64,000 nucleotides of DNA from Zobellia nedashkovskayae (GCF_015330125.1 NZ_JADDXR010000002.1:248001-312000); one strand, 5' to 3'; positions 17,053 to 26,359 are shown, numbered from the stretch's first letter. The notes: generated from the sequence alone by a model not told the origin. Translations and numbers: made by a program.

Positions 17053-17466
17053 ATGTCTTACGATAATCTTCGGGCCTTACCGGTCTATAAAAAAGCTTTA
17101 CAGCTCTGCCATATGAGCAGGGAGATTGCTTCGTACGTTTCTTTTAACAAAGATCTCATGAATCTCTATCAATCTAATAGCCACAGAGATACTATTGCAA
17201 ATTCTTTATTAACGGACGCTATTCTTATACCTAAAAAGATTGCTTCTGCAGAAATTAGTGGGTGTCATTTAGAGCGGATGAAAAGTGCGAGCTTCATTAA
17301 TATTATGATTCGTAATATTAATTCTTACTGTAATGGCTTAGAAAAGGATGGAGTAAAAGAAAAAGAATACCTGAACCTTTTGAGAAAGGAAATAAAAATC
17401 TTTAGACGTTCTTTTAAGAAATGGCGAAATTCTTTCCCTGAAGGAGGTACCAATTATTTTAATTAA
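17053..17466 (+). CDS. Hypothetical helical protein
   Basis: A 137-residue, basic, mostly alpha-helical protein without signal peptide or membrane helix. The pattern of four long helices (ALPVYKKALQLCHMSREIAS near the N-terminus; LLRKEIKIFRRSFKKWRNSF near the C-terminus) resembles small four-helix-bundle proteins of Bacteroidota such as the S23-like group, but no diagnostic motif is present. It diverges from the Lrp gene and may share its control region. Function unknown. Confidence 0.72.
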   Translation: MSYDNLRALPVYKKALQLCHMSREIASYVSFNKDLMNLYQSNSHRDTIANSLLTDAILIPKKIASAEISGCHLERMKSASFINIMIRNINSYCNGLEKDGVKEKEYLNLLRKEIKIFRRSFKKWRNSFPEGGTNYFN

Positions 17467-17527
17467 ACAACCTCCTCTTCATTTTGTTTTAAATTTACGA
17501 TATACTAAAATTGTTAGTTTAAAGTTC

Positions 17528-17535
17528 TAATTTTG
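17528..17535 (+). promoter_or_regulatory. -7 box TAATTTTG for purU
   Basis: An exact TAnnTTTG match 18 bases before the proposed TTG start of purU at 17554. It overlaps an earlier in-frame TTG at 17533, which argues against that upstream start. A -33 box is not obvious. Confidence 0.6.
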
Positions 17536-17553
17536 GATTTTAAATTATCTATT

Positions 17554-18405
17554 TTGAAAACAACTATTCTTATTCATTGTCCCGATCAAGCGGGAATCAT
17601 AAGTGTTACCACTAACTTTATACATCAACATAAAGGGAACATCATTTATCTTGACCAGCATGTAGATAAAGAAACTAACGTATTTTTCATGCGTTTGGAT
17701 AGTGATTTTGAAGGCTCAAGTTTCCCTACTGAGAAATTCAAAGATGAATTTCAGCGTGAACTTGCCGATAGGTACAACATGCAATGGAGTATGCACGAGG
17801 CAGGTGTAAAACCTAAGATGGCACTTTTTGTATCTAAATACAACCATTGTTTATACGACCTTTTAAGTAGATTTAACTCTAGTGAACTTGAAGTTGATAT
17901 TCCTTTCATTATCAGTAACCACCCGGATCTTAAACCTATTGCCGACCAATTTAATATTCCATATTACCACATACCTGTAACGAAAGACACTAAAGCCGAA
18001 GCTGAGGCGAAACAATTAGAGCTTTTAAAGGAATATGAAGTCGATTTTATTGTTTTGGCAAGATACATGCAAATTGTAAGTCCAAAAATCATAAGCAACT
18101 TCCCTAATCGTATTATAAATATTCACCACTCATTTTTACCGGCATTTGCGGGCGCTAAACCTTATCACGCGGCTTTTAAACGTGGTGTAAAAATTATTGG
18201 AGCCACAAGTCACTATGTTACCGAAGAATTAGATGCAGGACCCATTATAGAACAAGATGTTACTACAGTTACGCATGCCCATAGTATAAAAGATTTTATT
18301 GCTAAAGGTCGTGATTTAGAGAAAATTGTGCTTTCTAGAGCAGTTAAACTACATATTCTTAGAAAGACTATGGTCTACAACAATAAGACAGTGATTTTTT
18401 CGTAG
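17554..18405 (+). CDS. purU: Formyltetrahydrofolate deformylase
   Basis: Hydrolyses 10-formyl-THF to formate and THF, supplying formate for purine synthesis and balancing one-carbon pools. An N-terminal ACT domain (ILIHCPDQAGIISVTTNFIH) precedes the formyltransferase fold. The catalytic triad is Asn189, His191 (INIHHSFLPAF) and Asp227 (ELDAGPIIEQDV), with the 36-residue His-Asp spacing of PurN/PurU. The frame has no ATG at the N-terminus. TTG at 17554 gives MKTTILIHC and the usual 283 aa, and it lies downstream of the -7 box, whereas the TTG at 17533 overlaps that box. Confidence 0.93.
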   Translation: MKTTILIHCPDQAGIISVTTNFIHQHKGNIIYLDQHVDKETNVFFMRLDSDFEGSSFPTEKFKDEFQRELADRYNMQWSMHEAGVKPKMALFVSKYNHCLYDLLSRFNSSELEVDIPFIISNHPDLKPIADQFNIPYYHIPVTKDTKAEAEAKQLELLKEYEVDFIVLARYMQIVSPKIISNFPNRIINIHHSFLPAFAGAKPYHAAFKRGVKIIGATSHYVTEELDAGPIIEQDVTTVTHAHSIKDFIAKGRDLEKIVLSRAVKLHILRKTMVYNNKTVIFS

Positions 18406-18509
18406 TATATCCTAAGACATAGAAAGAAGTGTTAAAGGTTCTTAGTTACATAGAATACCTGTACCTAATAGGCTGCTCTTTTTTCTCAATACTAAATTTT
18501 AAAAAAGTT

Positions 18510-19214
18510 ATGAAAAAACTGGTTATATTATTTCTTGCACTGAGCTTAAATTCTTGTCACGAACTTCAACAGGTCGTAAACCAATTACCGCAAGGAAGCG
18601 TTGCCCTAGGCAATGATCAAATTGCTGCGGGACTTAGAGAAGCATTGGACAAAGGCATTAAAACGCAAGTAAGCAAGCTTACACAAGAAGATGGTTTCTT
18701 AAAAAACGAAGCCGTAAAAATACTTCTACCAGAAGAACTACAGAAAGTAGATAAAACTCTTCGTGATATTGGACTTGGTAGTTTGGCCGATGAAGGTCTT
18801 AAAGTATTGAATAGAGCTGCAGAAGATGCTGTTGGCGAAGCCACTCCTATTTTTGTAGATGCGGTAAAGGGAATTACATTTAGTGATGCCAAAAATATTT
18901 TATTAGGAAGCGACAATGCGGCTACTCAATATTTGACCTCGGCTACACAAACGCAACTTTACGCTAAATTCAATCCGGTTATAAAGAATTCTTTTAGCAA
19001 AGTAGGTGCCGATAAGATTTGGAGCAACCTTATTACAAAATATAATAACATACCACTGACAAAGAAGGTTAATCCTGACTTAACTGACTATGTTACACAA
19101 GAAGCACTTAATGGCGTATTCACGATGATCGCTGTAGAAGAAAAGGAAATAAGAAATGATGCAAGCTCTAGAACAACTGATCTTTTAAGACGTGTTTTTA
19201 GCTTACAGGATTAA
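18510..19214 (+). CDS. DUF4197 domain lipoprotein
   Basis: A 234-residue lipoprotein. Signal MKKLVILFLALSLNSC has its lipobox cysteine at residue 16. DUF4197 follows, with the recurring pattern GLREALDKGIKTQVSKL, DIGLGSLADEG and ITFSDAKNILLGSDNAATQY. The family is widespread in Gram-negative bacteria and functionally uncharacterised. The frame opens at 18429, but only the ATG at 18510 gives a lipoprotein signal. A strong terminator follows at 19377-19403. Confidence 0.9.
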   Translation: MKKLVILFLALSLNSCHELQQVVNQLPQGSVALGNDQIAAGLREALDKGIKTQVSKLTQEDGFLKNEAVKILLPEELQKVDKTLRDIGLGSLADEGLKVLNRAAEDAVGEATPIFVDAVKGITFSDAKNILLGSDNAATQYLTSATQTQLYAKFNPVIKNSFSKVGADKIWSNLITKYNNIPLTKKVNPDLTDYVTQEALNGVFTMIAVEEKEIRNDASSRTTDLLRRVFSLQD

Positions 19215-19376
19215 AAATAAATATTTTGTATTAACCTTACAATAACTTGAAAATTAACCCGTTAAATTCATAAGTAGTCTTTATTGGCTACCAATCTCTA
19301 AGACCTTGTTGATCATTTTAAATTAGAGATTGTGATACTGAATTTTTGAGTTAGTAATTTTTGAGTTAGTTAGTTT

Positions 19377-19403
19377 AAAACCGGTGGGAGCACCGGTTTT
19401 TTT
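19377..19403 (+). terminator. Rho-independent terminator after the DUF4197 gene
   Basis: A 10-bp stem, AAAACCGGTG (19377-19386) with CACCGGTTTT (19391-19400), running into more T. Just upstream the phrase TTTTTGAGTTAGT is repeated in tandem (19343-19370). Confidence 0.88.
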
Positions 19404-19473
19404 ATGCTTTTTTTTGAAATAAGGATAATATTTAATTTTCCCCAGGAGAAGGTGCCCACTATAGTCCAATATA

Positions 19474-20265
19474 CTACAACCCTCTATCTACGTCAGCAAC
19501 AAAATCTATAACAAAACGATTGAATAGTTGAGGCTGTTCTACATTAACAACATGACCACAATGTTCAATAGTCAACAAACTAGATTGTGATTGTTTCTGA
19601 ACCATTTTCTTTACAGAAGGAAGAAAAAGATAATCTTCACCGCCCATAACATAGAGTGTAGGAATATTAATATCTCCTGCTCTAAAAAAACGTAGGAGTC
19701 TATTTATCTGCGAGCCCATTTTATACCATCTAACAAATTCCTTTTGATACATTCGTTTTGCTTCACGAACAAAAAGCAATCTAGACTCTTTATGATTACC
19801 ATCTGGCATTATCGCAAAAGTAAACAGTTTGTAAAGCCATATATACGGAACAAGAGATTTAAAAAGACCGCCAAAGCCCATTAAAATCCTAAAGCGCATA
19901 TCTAGCCTAATAATAGCACCGCCCAATACCATGCTCTCTACACGGCCAGGGTATTTTTCAGCTAAGTTTCTGATAAGTACGGTACCTAAGGAAATACCTA
20001 TAAAATGCGATTTTTGGATTTTGAGATAATCTAACACCTCTAAGATATCTTCTGTGATAAAGTCAAAAGTATATTTATCGTCAAAGGCATCTTTTAAGCC
20101 CGGTTGTGAATCACCATGCCCCCTAAGGTCCAGCAACAAAATATTAAAGTGTTTCTTAAACTCCCTTAATTGTTTAAACCAAATAGAAGAACTGCCTCCG
20201 GCTCCGTGCACGAAGGTTACCCAAGAATCTGATTCTTGATTTAGATATGTTACATAATTCAGCAA
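19474..20265 (-). CDS. Alpha/beta hydrolase
   Basis: A 263-residue cytoplasmic alpha/beta hydrolase. The oxyanion region is VTFVHGAGGSSSIW, the nucleophile elbow GISLGTV, the acid residue is in MGGEDYLFLP and the catalytic His is in EHCGHVVNVEQP, so the triad is complete. The start is TTG at 20265 (MLNYVTYLNQ); no ATG precedes the conserved N-terminus. The substrate is unknown; the family includes esterases and MenH/BioH-like enzymes. A minus-strand promoter with good boxes lies at 20353-20384. Confidence 0.85.
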   Translation of the reverse strand: MLNYVTYLNQESDSWVTFVHGAGGSSSIWFKQLREFKKHFNILLLDLRGHGDSQPGLKDAFDDKYTFDFITEDILEVLDYLKIQKSHFIGISLGTVLIRNLAEKYPGRVESMVLGGAIIRLDMRFRILMGFGGLFKSLVPYIWLYKLFTFAIMPDGNHKESRLLFVREAKRMYQKEFVRWYKMGSQINRLLRFFRAGDINIPTLYVMGGEDYLFLPSVKKMVQKQSQSSLLTIEHCGHVVNVEQPQLFNRFVIDFVADVDRGL

Positions 20266-20352
20266 GTGTTCTATTATTTTCTCCCATTTGGGAACCTTGC
20301 AATGTATTAAATCTTTTGATCCATTTTTGAATTAACCTAAAAATATAATTCA

Positions 20353-20384
20353 CAAAGATATTAGACAACGAAAAATTCAACAAA
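20353..20384 (-). promoter_or_regulatory. Promoter for the alpha/beta hydrolase gene
   Basis: On the minus strand TTTG (20384-20381), 20 bases, then TATCTTTG (20360-20353). Both boxes match the Bacteroidota consensus; the leader would be about 80 bases. Confidence 0.65.
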
Positions 20385-20621
20385 AATCAAAGATTACTAA
20401 GAATCTGATTCACCACTCCCTATGTACCCTGAATGGTATTATTAATTTCTTATCATTTTAACGAAAAACGATTTAACAGAACCGCAAGAAAAAAAGAGTT
20501 ATTAACAAGTCTTAGAAGGGATTCGCAAGCTTTGCATTTGGTTACTGTTAATAAATCATCAATTCAACTTAATTTTTGCTATCTACAGCGATTATCGAGA
20601 TCCAAAGTTAGATTCCGTGCG
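20385..20621. other. Non-coding stretch, no recognised content
   Basis: Between the hydrolase promoter and the promoter of the 65-residue gene. One frame stays open here but has no codon pattern or family match, and it is cut by the promoter box at 20622. I see no RNA fold or repeat of note. Confidence 0.5.
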
Positions 20622-20629
20622 TATATTTG
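20622..20629 (+). promoter_or_regulatory. -7 box TATATTTG for the 65-residue protein
   Basis: An exact TAnnTTTG match 19 bases before the ATG at 20649. It falls inside the upstream extension of the open frame and therefore decides the start. Confidence 0.65.
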
Positions 20630-20648
20630 TAGTAAAGGATTTATAGTT

Positions 20649-20846
20649 ATGGAAAATCAGTATTGCAAAGTAGGAACAGTTACTCCAATCACATCAAACA
20701 GAAACGTGATTTCGCTTTTAGAGTATCAGTATCAGACCTTTTTGAACAAAGCCAGTGACATGAAGTACACAGATGCTAAATTGGTTGAATTTTTCGAGCA
20801 AAAAGCCGAGAAGATTCAAAGGGTTCTAGAAAATATGATGAAGTAA
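20649..20846 (+). CDS. Small hypothetical protein, 65 aa
   Basis: A soluble 65-residue protein, MENQYCKVGTVTPITSNRNV and onward, ending in a Lys/Glu-rich helix (FFEQKAEKIQRVLENMMK). No membrane segment or signal is present, and no family is recognised. The frame is open from 20433, but the TATATTTG promoter box at 20622-20629 supports the ATG at 20649. It converges on pyrF with 12 bases between the stops. Confidence 0.7.
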   Translation: MENQYCKVGTVTPITSNRNVISLLEYQYQTFLNKASDMKYTDAKLVEFFEQKAEKIQRVLENMMK

Positions 20847-20858
20847 TTTCTTCGGAAA

Positions 20859-21668
20859 TTATAAAAGTTCGGCCATTTGACGTTGTAGCTCTAAAGCTTT
20901 ATGCCTTGCTGCATCCGCAAAGTCCGATTCTGCTGAGGCATAAATTATTCCTCTAGAAGAATTTATAAGAAGACCTACGTTTTCGCTCATACCGTTTTCA
21001 CAAACCTCCTTTAGACTTCCTCCTTGTGCACCAACACCTGGCACCAATAAAAAGCTTTTAGGTATAATTTTCCGAATGTCTTTCAGATACTCTGCTTTGG
21101 TTGCACCTACTACGTACATTAGGTTTTCAGAATTATCATAAGTTTTTGAGGTCTCCAGTACCGTTTTATATAATTCCTTACCGTCTATTAATTTCGTTTG
21201 AAAGTCAAAAGCACCAACATTAGATGTTAATGCTAATAATATGGTGTGTTTATCTTTAAAAGCCAAAAATGGCTCAACCGAGTCTTTTCCCATATATGGG
21301 GCTATGGTAACGGAATCAAATTCCAAATCTTCAAAAAATGCTTTTGCATAACGTGTGGAAGTATTACCTATATCGCCCCGCTTGGCATCAGCTATTGTAA
21401 ATAGCTCCGGATAATTAGCGTTAATGTATTTAATAGTCTTCTCTAAGGACTGCCACCCTTTAATCCCGTAAGCTTCATAAAAAGCAATATTGGGCTTGTA
21501 CGATACGCAAATATCATGCGTAACATCAATAATAGCTTTATTAAAAGCGAATATGGGATCTTCTTCTCCAAGAAGGTGCGACGGAATTTTTTCTAAATCG
21601 GTATCAAGACCAATACATAGAAATGACTTTTTCTTTCTAATTTGGGCAACAAGTTCTTCAGTAGTCAT
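20859..21668 (-). CDS. pyrF: Orotidine 5'-phosphate decarboxylase (type 2)
   Basis: Last step of UMP synthesis. At 269 residues it belongs to the longer PyrF type 2 subfamily. The active-site block is [20 protein letters not shown] (Asp-x-Lys-Arg-x-Asp). The phosphate-binding loop is [10 protein letters not shown] and the N-terminal strand carries [12 protein letters not shown]. It lies 46 bases downstream of prfA on the same strand and is probably co-transcribed with it. Confidence 0.96.
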   Translation of the reverse strand: MTTEELVAQIRKKKSFLCIGLDTDLEKIPSHLLGEEDPIFAFNKAIIDVTHDICVSYKPNIAFYEAYGIKGWQSLEKTIKYINANYPELFTIADAKRGDIGNTSTRYAKAFFEDLEFDSVTIAPYMGKDSVEPFLAFKDKHTILLALTSNVGAFDFQTKLIDGKELYKTVLETSKTYDNSENLMYVVGATKAEYLKDIRKIIPKSFLLVPGVGAQGGSLKEVCENGMSENVGLLINSSRGIIYASAESDFADAARHKALELQRQMAELL

Positions 21669-21714
21669 AGTAGAGAAGCTACATCTATAATTAAGTTTCT
21701 AAAAAATTGGTACT

Positions 21715-22791
21715 TTAAAAAATCTCGGAAGCTTCTTTTAGCTTTTCAGTATTCTCCACAAAACTAAGTTCATCAATAATTTTTTGAATATCACCATCAA
21801 TAATATTTTGCAAATCGTAAAGAGTCAACCCAATACGGTGATCCGTAACACGACCTTGTGGATAATTGTATGTTCTAATCTTAGCAGAACGGTCACCACT
21901 GCTTACCTGAGAATTACGTTTTGCCGCATCTTCTTCTTGCTTTTTAGCAAGTTCTTGATCATACAAACGCGAGCGCAATACCCTAAAAGCTTTATCTTTA
22001 TTTTTATGCTGCGACTTTTGATCTTGACATTGCGCCACCAACCCCGTAGGAATGTGTGTTAAACGCACTGCAGAATACGTGGTGTTCACAGACTGACCTC
22101 CAGGACCTGAAGAACAGAAAAAATCTATCCGAACATCTTTTGGGTCTATCTGAACATCAAAATCTTCAGCCTCAGGAAGTACCATTACGGTTGCGGCACT
22201 GGTGTGCACTCTACCTTGGGTTTCTGTCTGCGGCACACGTTGAACGCGGTGTACACCTGCCTCAAACTTAAGCGTTCCGTAAACATCTTTACCAGTTACT
22301 TCAAACTGAATCTCTTTATAACCACCACTGGTACCTTCACTTAAATCTATAACATTGGTTTTCCAACCCCTACCTTCACAATACTTCGTATACATACGAA
22401 ATAAGTCTCCAGCAAAAATACTAGCCTCGTCACCACCAGTTCCAGCCCTAATCTCAACTACCACATCTTTGGCGTCTTCAGGGTCTTTTGGTATGAGCAT
22501 TAATTTAATTTCTTCTTCTATTTTAGGGATTCCCCCTTTGGCTTCCTCTAGTTGCATTTTGGCCATTTCTACCATCTCTGCATCACTACCGTCCGCTATA
22601 ATTTCTTCCGCTTCTTCAATGTTGTTCATAAGCTCTAAATACAGCTCACGTTTAGCTACAAGCTCTTTTAAATCGGAATATTCTTTGGTCAATCCTACAT
22701 AGCGCTTCTGGTCCGAAATAATATCCGGCTGAATAATAAGGTCAGAAACCTCATCAAAACGCTGCTTAACAATATTGAGTTTATCTATCAT
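21715..22791 (-). CDS. prfA: Peptide chain release factor 1
   Basis: Class I release factor that ends translation at UAA and UAG. The peptidyl-tRNA hydrolysis motif GGQ is in [20 protein letters not shown], preceded by the RF1-typical GAGGHGG-equivalent region ([20 protein letters not shown]). The sequence [18 protein letters not shown] is the RF1/RF2 core. Length of 358 aa is standard. It is upstream of and presumably co-transcribed with pyrF. Since RF1 reads UAG, it would act on the amber codon found at 52443-52445. Confidence 0.97.
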   Translation of the reverse strand: MIDKLNIVKQRFDEVSDLIIQPDIISDQKRYVGLTKEYSDLKELVAKRELYLELMNNIEEAEEIIADGSDAEMVEMAKMQLEEAKGGIPKIEEEIKLMLIPKDPEDAKDVVVEIRAGTGGDEASIFAGDLFRMYTKYCEGRGWKTNVIDLSEGTSGGYKEIQFEVTGKDVYGTLKFEAGVHRVQRVPQTETQGRVHTSAATVMVLPEAEDFDVQIDPKDVRIDFFCSSGPGGQSVNTTYSAVRLTHIPTGLVAQCQDQKSQHKNKDKAFRVLRSRLYDQELAKKQEEDAAKRNSQVSSGDRSAKIRTYNYPQGRVTDHRIGLTLYDLQNIIDGDIQKIIDELSFVENTEKLKEASEIF

Positions 22792-23137
22792 TATCTTACA
22801 TCACTTGTGTTGCGAATTTACGACAAATTTGTACATTTATTGATATACCTTTGTTTTGATAAAAAGCATTCTTTTAGTTATAGACTAATGAAGTTGTATC
22901 GCAATTATATGGTGCTATCTACTTTAAAAAGTTATAAAATAAAACAACCTACCTGATTTTTCTTCTTCATTTCCGCTTACGACATCTGAAGTATTTAGCA
23001 GGTTTACAATTGAATAAACCCAACTTCTAACAATTCTATCTAATTAAAGAAGATTTTCCAAACAAATGAATTCCGAGAAAATTTAAGAAATGAAGGTTAT
23101 CTTTCATTGTATCGTGGAGATGTAAAAATTGAAGATA
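22792..23137. other. Non-coding stretch with a possible gene remnant
   Basis: The part near prfA holds its leader (a near-consensus TAAATTCG box on the minus strand at about 22823-22816). On the plus strand an open frame of 53 codons, 23044-23205, starts without an ATG. It reads KKIFQTNEFRENLRNEGYLS and continues LYRGDVKIEDIRAF, which looks protein-like, then runs into the antisense of apbE. It may be the trace of a decayed gene. Confidence 0.35.
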
Positions 23138-24133
23138 TTAGGGCTTTTCGTTTAATAGAATACCACTACTCTTATACACTTTATTATCAGCATCAATTAA
23201 AATAACTTCGGTAACGCCCAATTGATTTATCAAAGCCAACCCATCTTCTTTGCCCATTATATATACTGCCGTTGCCAAAGCGTCACAAAGTTCTGCGCTC
23301 TTTGCAAAAACAGAAACACTATTAATTCCAGTAGAAGGATAACCAGTTCTAGGATTTATAATATGCGAATATTTTACACCATCAAAAGTGACGTATTTTT
23401 CAGAATTGCCTGAGGTTGCCACTGAAGATTCTACAACTGGTAACCAAGAAAAAATCTTTTCGTCACTTAATGGGTTCGCTATACCAATCAACCATTTTTC
23501 TCCTGTTGCTTTTGTCCCCCAAGTAGTGAGGTCTCCTGCCGCATTGATAATGCCACCCAAAACCTGTTTAGAAACAAGAAACTCCTTAGCTTTATCTGCA
23601 GCATAGCCTTTACCAATTGCTCCAAAAGAAATCTTCATGCCCTTTTGACTCAAATACACTGTTCTCTCTATGGGGTTCAAAATAATTTTTTCGTAACCTA
23701 CGTTCTTAATCGACTCACTAATATCTTCAGGACTTGGCATATTCTTCATGGATCCATCAAATTTCCAGATATCATCCATGGAAGCAAACGTAATATCGAA
23801 AGCGCCATCCGTAATTTCAGAAATTTGTTTGGCTCTCTCAATCAACATATATAACTCCAAGCTAACTTTTACTGGCTTTATACCTGCATTTTTATTTATC
23901 AAAGAAGTTTCGGAATCCGGGTTCCATGCAGAAATCATGTTTTCTATCCGAAGAATTTCCGCAGTGGCTTCTTCAATATTTATATACCCTAAATCTTCAT
24001 TACCAGATACAACAGTAATATCAAACCGTGTACCCATAAGCTCCATAGCCTTATGCACAGTCACTAGTTTCTTCTCCTGGGCAAAGCCACTGGATAAGTA
24101 AAAAAAAGAAAGTATGTAAAATACTATTCTCAC
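23138..24133 (-). CDS. apbE: FAD:protein FMN transferase
   Basis: Attaches FMN covalently to Thr/Ser of flavoproteins such as NqrB/C and RnfG, or to exported redox proteins. An N-terminal signal (IVFYILSFFYLSSGFAQ) places it in the periplasm. Signatures are MELMGTRFDITV near the start, ISFGAIGKGYAADKAKEFLV, the INAAGDLTTWG segment, the HIINPRTGYPSTG block and the Mg-binding AELCDALATAVYIMG. The start is GTG at 24133, sharing its G with the TAG stop of the thioredoxin gene, so translation is coupled. It is third in the Rieske-thioredoxin-apbE operon. Confidence 0.94.
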   Translation of the reverse strand: MRIVFYILSFFYLSSGFAQEKKLVTVHKAMELMGTRFDITVVSGNEDLGYINIEEATAEILRIENMISAWNPDSETSLINKNAGIKPVKVSLELYMLIERAKQISEITDGAFDITFASMDDIWKFDGSMKNMPSPEDISESIKNVGYEKIILNPIERTVYLSQKGMKISFGAIGKGYAADKAKEFLVSKQVLGGIINAAGDLTTWGTKATGEKWLIGIANPLSDEKIFSWLPVVESSVATSGNSEKYVTFDGVKYSHIINPRTGYPSTGINSVSVFAKSAELCDALATAVYIMGKEDGLALINQLGVTEVILIDADNKVYKSSGILLNEKP

Positions 24134-24564
24134 TAAAACATAGATTTTAAATGTGTTATATATTCATCAGGAGAAAGCTTAAGGTAGCCTGTTTGCCCTA
24201 AGACCTTAGCCTCTTTATTCAACAGAACCACTAAAGGAAAATGACCCTGAGCGTTGTACTTTTCTGCTAAGTTGTTATTTTGAGCTGTTAGCTCTTCACT
24301 AAGTTTATTAGCTTTTTTTCTTGGAAAATCAGCTCGATAAAGTATTAAATCCGTTTCGGCGAATTTCTTAAATTCTTGTGATTCCCAAATTGCCTTTTCT
24401 AGTTTTATACAAGGTGCACACCAATCCGACCCAGCAAAAACCAATAGTAAATTCTTGTCGTTCTCTTTTGCCAAAGCCTGAGCTTCTTTGTAATTTTCCT
24501 GCCAATTTTGGGCAGAAAGAGAAGTGACAACAATCATGCAAAATAAAAATAAGATCTTCTTCAT
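24133..24564 (-). CDS. Periplasmic thioredoxin-like protein
   Basis: A 143-residue exported thioredoxin-fold protein with signal peptide MKKILFLFCMIVVTSLSAQ and active site WCAPC in FAGSDWCAPCIKLEKAIW. The cis-Pro segment is GHFPLVVLLNKEAKVLG. It belongs to the DsbD-gamma/thioredoxin_7-like group and probably keeps thiols or transfers electrons in the periplasm. The frame extends to 24600 and would overlap the Rieske gene; the ATG at 24564 gives the signal peptide. Its stop overlaps the apbE start by one base. Confidence 0.9.
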   Translation of the reverse strand: MKKILFLFCMIVVTSLSAQNWQENYKEAQALAKENDKNLLLVFAGSDWCAPCIKLEKAIWESQEFKKFAETDLILYRADFPRKKANKLSEELTAQNNNLAEKYNAQGHFPLVVLLNKEAKVLGQTGYLKLSPDEYITHLKSMF

Positions 24565-24592
24565 ATCTTGGCTAAAACAAATTCGGTGCCAT

Positions 24593-25045
24593 TTATTCAA
24601 AAACGCGCAACATATTATCAGTTAATTCGGTTTTAAAAATCTTCAATGTTTTTGCTGTTGCGCCATCTACCTTATTGATTGGCGTTCCGTTTTGCTCAAA
24701 ACGAGACCCGTGTACATCACAATAAAAGATACCACCATCCAAATCAACAAAACGTACTTCCTCATAACCTTGATGACTACAAACTTGGCTAGCGGCAACA
24801 AATTCTCCTTGCAGATTTTTAGCTACAACCACTAAATTTTTCAATACAAATCCGCCATTATCGGCAAGTTTTGCATTTTCGGGATCACTTAAGTCTAGGG
24901 TAAAATCTATTCCGGTAGGTATAGGGGTATTTCCTTCCGCTTCTTCATCCTCTTCGCTATCATTAGAACAACCATGTAAACATGGGAAAGCGAGAGCAAA
25001 AGCCGCGCTGGCTCCTAAAGTTTTTAAGAACTGTTTTCTTTCCAT
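24593..25045 (-). CDS. Rieske [2Fe-2S] lipoprotein
   Basis: A 150-residue Rieske protein. Cluster ligands are Cys89/His91 (VCSHQG) and Cys109/His112 (YCDVHGSRF). The second motif has HGSRF as in stand-alone Rieske and biphenyl-type ferredoxins. The N-terminus MERKQFLKTLGASAAFALAF resembles a Tat signal with Arg-Lys in place of Arg-Arg, and LHGC gives a possible lipidated Cys26. An acidic linker follows. It is first in an operon with a periplasmic thioredoxin and apbE, indicating an envelope electron-transfer unit. The partner flavoprotein is not in the window. Confidence 0.9.
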   Translation of the reverse strand: MERKQFLKTLGASAAFALAFPCLHGCSNDSEEDEEAEGNTPIPTGIDFTLDLSDPENAKLADNGGFVLKNLVVVAKNLQGEFVAASQVCSHQGYEEVRFVDLDGGIFYCDVHGSRFEQNGTPINKVDGATAKTLKIFKTELTDNMLRVFE

Positions 25046-25096
25046 AGTACTGAGGTTTACTATAGAAAACGAAGTATTGAATCGATTCGTATGCTT

Positions 25097-26275
25097 TTAA
25101 TAAACAAACTTGCCATAAGTGCTCTCAATTGTTAGTTTTTTAGAAGCACTTGCCTCTACTCTACCCACAATTTGAGCATCTACGCCAAAACTTTCTGAAA
25201 TAGCAATAAGCTCTTTGGCTACAGCTTCATTCGTATAAATCTCAAGACGATGACCACAATTAAAAACCTGATACATCTCTTTCCAATCTGTACCGGATTG
25301 CTCTTGAATCAATTTAAAAAGTGGTGGAACAGGAAAAAGATTATCCTTTATAACGTGAAGCTCATCTATAAAATGTAGAATTTTGGTTTGCGCACCACCA
25401 CTACAGTGCACCATACCATGAATATCTTCAGAAGTATACTTAGTAAGGATTTTCTTTACAATAGGTGCATAGGTACGGGTTGGCGACAATACCAATTTAC
25501 CAGCATCCAAAGGAACATCATCAATTTTATCGGTCAATTTTGTGTTACCTGAATACACCAAATCATCTGGCACGGAAGCATCAAAACTCTCTGGATATTT
25601 CTCCGCAAGATATTTAGAAAACACATCATGTCTTGCAGAGGTAAGTCCATTACTACCCATACCTCCGTTGTATTCTTTTTCGTAAGTAGCTTGACCAAAT
25701 GAGGCCAAACCAACAATAACATCTCCTGCTTTTATATTGGCGTTATCTATAACGTCTTTCTTCTTTAAACGAGCAGTAACCGTAGAATCTACAATAATGG
25801 TACGTACCAAATCACCCACATCTGCCGTTTCGCCACCTGTAGAACGGATTGTTAAACCGTGTGTAGCTAAATCTTTGATCAGTTCCTCTGTTCCATTAAT
25901 GATTTCCGAAATTACTTCACCGGGAATCAAATTTTTGTTGCGTCCAATAGTGGAAGAAAGCATAATATTATCAGTTGCTCCTACACAGATAAGATCATCT
26001 ATGTTCATAATAAGTGCATCCTGGGCAATACCTTTCCATACGGATAGATCTCCCGTTTCCTTCCAGTACATATATGCCAACGAAGATTTTGTTCCGGCAC
26101 CATCTGCATGCATTACCAAGCAATAACCCTCATCATTCGTTAAATAATCTGGCACAATCTTACAGAACGCTTTTGGAAAGAGTCCCTTATCAATATGCTT
26201 TATTGCGTTGTGCACATCTTCTTTTGAGGCTGAAACACCTCTTTGGCTATATCTTTCACTAGTAGACGAACTCAT
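25097..26275 (-). CDS. purM: Phosphoribosylformylglycinamidine cyclo-ligase (PurM, AIR synthase)
   Basis: ATP-dependent ring closure of FGAM to AIR in purine synthesis. This is the longer PurM type (392 aa) common in Bacteroidota. Visible features are the N-terminal YSQRGVSASKEDVHNAIKHI, the ATP/Mg-binding HADGAGTKSSLAY, the conserved DLICVGATDNIMLSSTIGRN and the late HGMVHCSGGAQTKILHFI and FNCGHRLEIY. It is transcribed alone on the minus strand, 51 bases upstream of the Rieske gene, so it could also contribute transcripts to that operon. Confidence 0.93.
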   Translation of the reverse strand: MSSSTSERYSQRGVSASKEDVHNAIKHIDKGLFPKAFCKIVPDYLTNDEGYCLVMHADGAGTKSSLAYMYWKETGDLSVWKGIAQDALIMNIDDLICVGATDNIMLSSTIGRNKNLIPGEVISEIINGTEELIKDLATHGLTIRSTGGETADVGDLVRTIIVDSTVTARLKKKDVIDNANIKAGDVIVGLASFGQATYEKEYNGGMGSNGLTSARHDVFSKYLAEKYPESFDASVPDDLVYSGNTKLTDKIDDVPLDAGKLVLSPTRTYAPIVKKILTKYTSEDIHGMVHCSGGAQTKILHFIDELHVIKDNLFPVPPLFKLIQEQSGTDWKEMYQVFNCGHRLEIYTNEAVAKELIAISESFGVDAQIVGRVEASASKKLTIESTYGKFVY

Positions 26276-26359
26276 TATTGTGGCTTTTGGGCAAAAATAA
26301 GGTATTCACCGAATAATCATAGCTTGACAAAAAAAACTTTCTAAAAGTTCTCAAGTAGA

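Noticed and set aside
19343..19370. Tandem TTTTTGAGTTAGT as a regulatory array
   Set aside because: Only two copies in A/T-rich sequence just before a terminator; too little to support a function.
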